A stretch of DNA of 64,000 bases from JBPRGG01 sp051418075 (GTDB taxonomy: Bacteria > Bacteroidota > Bacteroidia > Cytophagales > Cyclobacteriaceae): contig JBPRGG010000042.1 of NCBI GenBank assembly GCA_051418075.1, forward strand, positions 14,133 through 78,132, written 5' to 3'. Shown piece by piece: positions 61,627 to 64,000 of this stretch (the first letter of the stretch is position 1; the number at the start of each line of letters is the position of its first letter). The position numbers and the translations under genes were made by a program. The notes beneath the pieces are model-generated. The model searched no databases. It saw only the letters and a list, made by a program, of their open reading frames with translations, and was not told where the DNA came from.

Positions 61627-62850
61627 ATGGCATCAATAAAAGCAATTTTACGAAAGACAAATCAACCCCGAAAAGATGGTAAATGGCCACTTGCCATTCG
61701 AGTTACCAAAGATAGAAAATCAAAATTTATTTGGCTGAAGCAGTATGTCGATGAGAAAGACTGGGATGTCAGGAAAGGAGTGGTAAAAAAATCTCATCCG
61801 AATTCGGTTAGGCTAAATCATTTGATTGCGAAGAAAATCGCTGAACTGAATAATCTTGTTTTAGAAATTGAGGATAAAGAAGAGAGCTCTTCAATTGTTG
61901 ATATAAGAAATGCACTCACTAAGAAAAAGCGGAAGAACGTGACCTTCTTTCAACTGGCTCAGGAGCGACTGGATGATTATAAGAAGCGAAAGGTATTCAC
62001 TGTGCATGATACCGATGAAGGCCGTATTAAAACATTTAAGAAGTTTCTGGGAGGTAAGGATATCCATTTTCATGAGATCACTATTCCTCTCCTGAAAAAA
62101 TTTAGGACTTATCTCATTGCTGTAAACGGCAACTCTGAGAGGACTGTTGCCAATTATTACATACTGATTCGTACACTTTTTAATCAAGCTATTAAAGAGG
62201 GTATTGTAGAACGAAAATACTATCCATTCGGAGGTGATGGTATTTCAATCAAGTTGGGTGAAAGTGCCAAGATTGGATTGAATGAGGAAGAACTGAAAAT
62301 TCTGGAAGGAATGAAGTATGAGCCGGGTTCTCCAAAGTGGCACACATTAAATGTATGGCTGACTTCTTTCTATTTTGCCGGTATTCGTATTTCTGATGTA
62401 GTCAAGCTGAGATGGAGTGATATTCCAGATGGGCGACTCTATTACCGCATGGATAAGAATCAAAAGAGAGTATCCCTTAAAATTCCCGAGAAAGCTCACC
62501 GCATATTTGATCAGTACTTAGCGGAAAAAAGGGGAGAGAGTGATTTTATATTTCCAGACTTGAAAAAAGCTGACATTACTAATAAGGAAGATGTCTACAC
62601 CAAGGTGAAAACAGCCTCGAGAAGATTTAACAGATATTTAAAGAAAATTGCTCAGGATGCTGGAATTTCTAAGAACCTTTCCAATCATATATCCAGGCAT
62701 TCTTTTGGTAATATATCGGGCGATAAAATTCCCATTCCTATGCTTCAGAAACTCTATCGGCATTCAGATATAAAAACGACAATTGGATATCAGAATAACT
62801 TTCTTTACCAGGATGCGGATGATGCATTGGATGCAGTAATTGGATTTTAA
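61627..62850 (+). CDS. Tyrosine recombinase/integrase of an integrated element
   Basis: 407 residues. An N-terminal arm-binding domain at ~1-80 (AILRKTNQPRKDGKWPLAIR), a SAM-like core-binding domain at ~105-205 and a catalytic domain at ~215-400. Catalytic residues can be placed: Arg254 (AGIRISDVVKLRW), Lys ~280 in MDKNQKRVSL, His354-X2-Arg357 (NHISRHSFGN), His379 (LYRHSDIKTT) and Tyr388 (TIGYQN). This is the layout of Bacteroidota transposon and island integrases. It starts 159 bases from a tRNA fragment and points away from it, as expected at an element end. Confidence 0.92.
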   Translation: MASIKAILRKTNQPRKDGKWPLAIRVTKDRKSKFIWLKQYVDEKDWDVRKGVVKKSHPNSVRLNHLIAKKIAELNNLVLEIEDKEESSSIVDIRNALTKKKRKNVTFFQLAQERLDDYKKRKVFTVHDTDEGRIKTFKKFLGGKDIHFHEITIPLLKKFRTYLIAVNGNSERTVANYYILIRTLFNQAIKEGIVERKYYPFGGDGISIKLGESAKIGLNEEELKILEGMKYEPGSPKWHTLNVWLTSFYFAGIRISDVVKLRWSDIPDGRLYYRMDKNQKRVSLKIPEKAHRIFDQYLAEKRGESDFIFPDLKKADITNKEDVYTKVKTASRRFNRYLKKIAQDAGISKNLSNHISRHSFGNISGDKIPIPMLQKLYRHSDIKTTIGYQNNFLYQDADDALDAVIGF

Positions 62851-62866
62851 GGCCAAACATGTGAGT

Positions 62867-63109
62867 TTAATCAAATCCCTCACTAAAGAACTCCTCCAGT
62901 GTTACATCAAGAGCATTAACCACTCTTACTAAACTGCTAAACCTTAAGTCTTCACCTTTTTCGTACCTCCAGTACTGTGAGCGTGAAATACCATGCTCAA
63001 TGGCAAAAGTTTCATAGTTTAAATGCCCTTTTTCTAACCTTAGTTGTTTTATCCTTTTTGCCAGCTTGGCAATGTACTCTTTTTTAGAATGATCTTCCTG
63101 TTCGTTCAT
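62867..63109 (-). CDS. XRE-family transcriptional regulator
   Basis: 80 residues. Helix-turn-helix at ~16-70: IKQLRLEKGHLNYETFAIEH, GISRSQYWRYEKGEDLRFSS, VVNALDVTLEEFF. No other domain. It is convergent with the integrase (16 bases between stops) and divergent from the histidine kinase, with a perfect palindrome in the shared promoter region. Probably a small regulator of the element or of the kinase gene. Confidence 0.9.
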   Translation of the reverse strand: MNEQEDHSKKEYIAKLAKRIKQLRLEKGHLNYETFAIEHGISRSQYWRYEKGEDLRFSSLVRVVNALDVTLEEFFSEGFD

Positions 63110-63156
63110 TCCGTAAAACAGTCACAAAATACATTTAAAAGTTACTCCTAAAAAAG

Positions 63157-63174
63157 TACATCTAATTAGATGTA
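63157..63174. promoter_or_regulatory. Perfect 18-bp palindrome, candidate XRE operator
   Basis: TACATCTAATTAGATGTA reads the same on both strands. It lies 47 bases upstream of the XRE gene and 50 bases upstream of the divergent kinase gene, so a bound dimer could control both. Confidence 0.6.
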
Positions 63175-63224
63175 TTGAATGTGTTTAATTATCTTAGATC
63201 ATAGCCACAACAAAAATCCAGACT

Positions 63225-63893
63225 ATGATTTTAAATGAAGAAGAAAAGTTTAAATCCCTCATAGCAAGGGTTACGCACGATATTTTGAGTCCCATCCACA
63301 CCATTCAGGGAATCGCTCAATTGACTAAAGAAGAATCGGATACGTCAAGAAAAAATGAGTATGCCAATATGCTTTTACGAACTACTGTAGATTTAACAAA
63401 CAGGGTGGAGGAACTTATTTCAGAATATTTTGAAGCTGATCAATCATATCAGACGATCGATTTAACAAAAATTGCGCACAGAATCATTGATCAACTTAAA
63501 CCTCCGGATGACATTGTTATAAAAATTTTTAATAACTGTACACGTCCATTCAAAAGCCATGAGAATAAACTATTTTCATTACTTCAGAACCTAATAGATA
63601 ATAGCATAAAATATCAGGATGTAGAAAAAACAAAAGGCTTTGTACAGGTGCAATTTGACCAAGTTGAGGATGGAATAGTAATTACGGTATCTGACAACGG
63701 GCCAGGTATTCCTGCCGAATTACAGCAGAAAATATTCCACGAGGGTGTCAGGGTAAACCATATTGTTAATGGGCATGGGTTGGGGCTATTCATTGTTAAA
63801 AGTATAGTAGTGGAACTTCATGGAAAGATTGATATCGAGAGTTCCTCCAAGGGCAGTATATTCTACATAAAACTTCCAAATGCCGATGTTTAG
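63225..63893 (+). CDS. Sensor-less cytosolic histidine kinase
   Basis: 222 residues with no transmembrane segment and no PAS/GAF domain. H-box-like RVTHDILSPIHTIQG with His18 at the very N-terminus, dimerisation helices to ~70, then an HATPase_c domain: N-box LLQNLIDNSIKYQ at ~119-131, G1 DNGPGIP at 157-163, G2 GHGLGLFIVK at ~183-192 and C-terminal GSIFYIKLP. It should autophosphorylate and act on a response regulator, but none lies in the window. It may take its input from a partner protein. Lies inside the presumed integrated element. Confidence 0.88.
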   Translation: MILNEEEKFKSLIARVTHDILSPIHTIQGIAQLTKEESDTSRKNEYANMLLRTTVDLTNRVEELISEYFEADQSYQTIDLTKIAHRIIDQLKPPDDIVIKIFNNCTRPFKSHENKLFSLLQNLIDNSIKYQDVEKTKGFVQVQFDQVEDGIVITVSDNGPGIPAELQQKIFHEGVRVNHIVNGHGLGLFIVKSIVVELHGKIDIESSSKGSIFYIKLPNADV

Positions 63894-64000
63894 AACATTA
63901 CGTGTGTTTGATTTTCAATCGTTCTACTCAAAATTATTGCGTTTTATATCCTATCTTAATTCTGGGAGGTATAAGACTAAAAATATGTATGAGCAACTTC
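63894..64000. other. Sequence after the kinase gene, up to the window edge
   Basis: An AT-rich spacer with an AGG-like sequence (GGGAGGT at about 63963) and an ATG at 63985 (MYEQL...) at the edge. A next gene may start here, but too few codons are visible to call it. Confidence 0.3.

Noticed and set aside
63985..64000. Possible start of a next gene (MYEQL) at the window edge
   Set aside because: Only five codons are visible.
1..64000. CRISPR arrays, complete tRNA or rRNA genes, insertion sequences
   Set aside because: No regularly spaced repeats and no full tRNA or rRNA were seen; only the tRNA-Met fragment at 61425-61468 was found, and no transposase gene is present.

Overview
The window looks like a chromosome segment of a gliding-type member of the Bacteroidota, most likely a Cytophagales relative. 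The evidence is a set of lineage-typical genes: gldA-gldF-gldG, gldB, a PorP/SprF protein beside a protein with a CHU_C-type (type B) type IX secretion C-terminus, eukaryote-like GT3 glycogen synthase, tandem FtsX/MacB-like permeases, and candidate promoters of the TAnnTTTG type with few Shine-Dalgarno sequences. No rRNA gene, complete tRNA, CRISPR array or insertion sequence was found.

Layout. 1-4.7 kb: a type IX secretion cargo module on the minus strand (multi-Ig protein with type B C-terminus, then PorP/SprF, then a TPR/PD40 protein cut by the window edge). 4.9-6.3 kb: a GntR (YtrA-like) regulator and an SPFH/slipin protein in one operon. 6.4-20 kb: four large FtsX-type ABC permeases on the plus strand, interrupted by two minus-strand glucoamylase-family (GH144-like) lipoproteins. 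20.4-24.7 kb: gldA-gldF-gldG plus a DUF4340-like protein. 24.8-31 kb: recJ-lptB-GH3 operon, a SPOR protein and fumC. 31.0-31.75 kb: decayed gene fragments. 31.75-37.8 kb: lactate permease, an outer-membrane barrel protein, gldB, nth, an ECF sigma factor with a small overlapping partner, and an orphan OadG-like protein. 38-50.3 kb: housekeeping and metabolic genes (alkyltransferase-like protein, SSS symporter, clpS, recR, glycogen synthase, MFS, ArsC-like, hemE, trkH, rfaE1, aminotransferase). 50.5-60.8 kb: a 1635-residue secreted protein of unknown function, prmA, a small knot-family candidate, tpiA, a porin, a ZIP transporter and a methyltransferase.

The right end is different. At about 61.4 kb there is a 3' tRNA-Met fragment with its terminator but no 5' half. 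It is followed directly by three 11-bp-spaced repeats, a tyrosine integrase, and a divergent XRE regulator/histidine kinase pair with a perfect 18-bp palindrome between them. I read this as the left end of an integrated element that continues beyond the window.

The most unusual observations are a ~110-bp non-coding element present twice (20.1 and 35.0 kb), the element boundary at the tRNA fragment, the unknown 1635-residue protein, a frameshifted EF-hand pseudogene at 45.1 kb, and the cluster of permeases without a neighbouring ATPase. I did not find an obvious, fully new multi-gene system. All functional calls come from reading motifs, without database searches.
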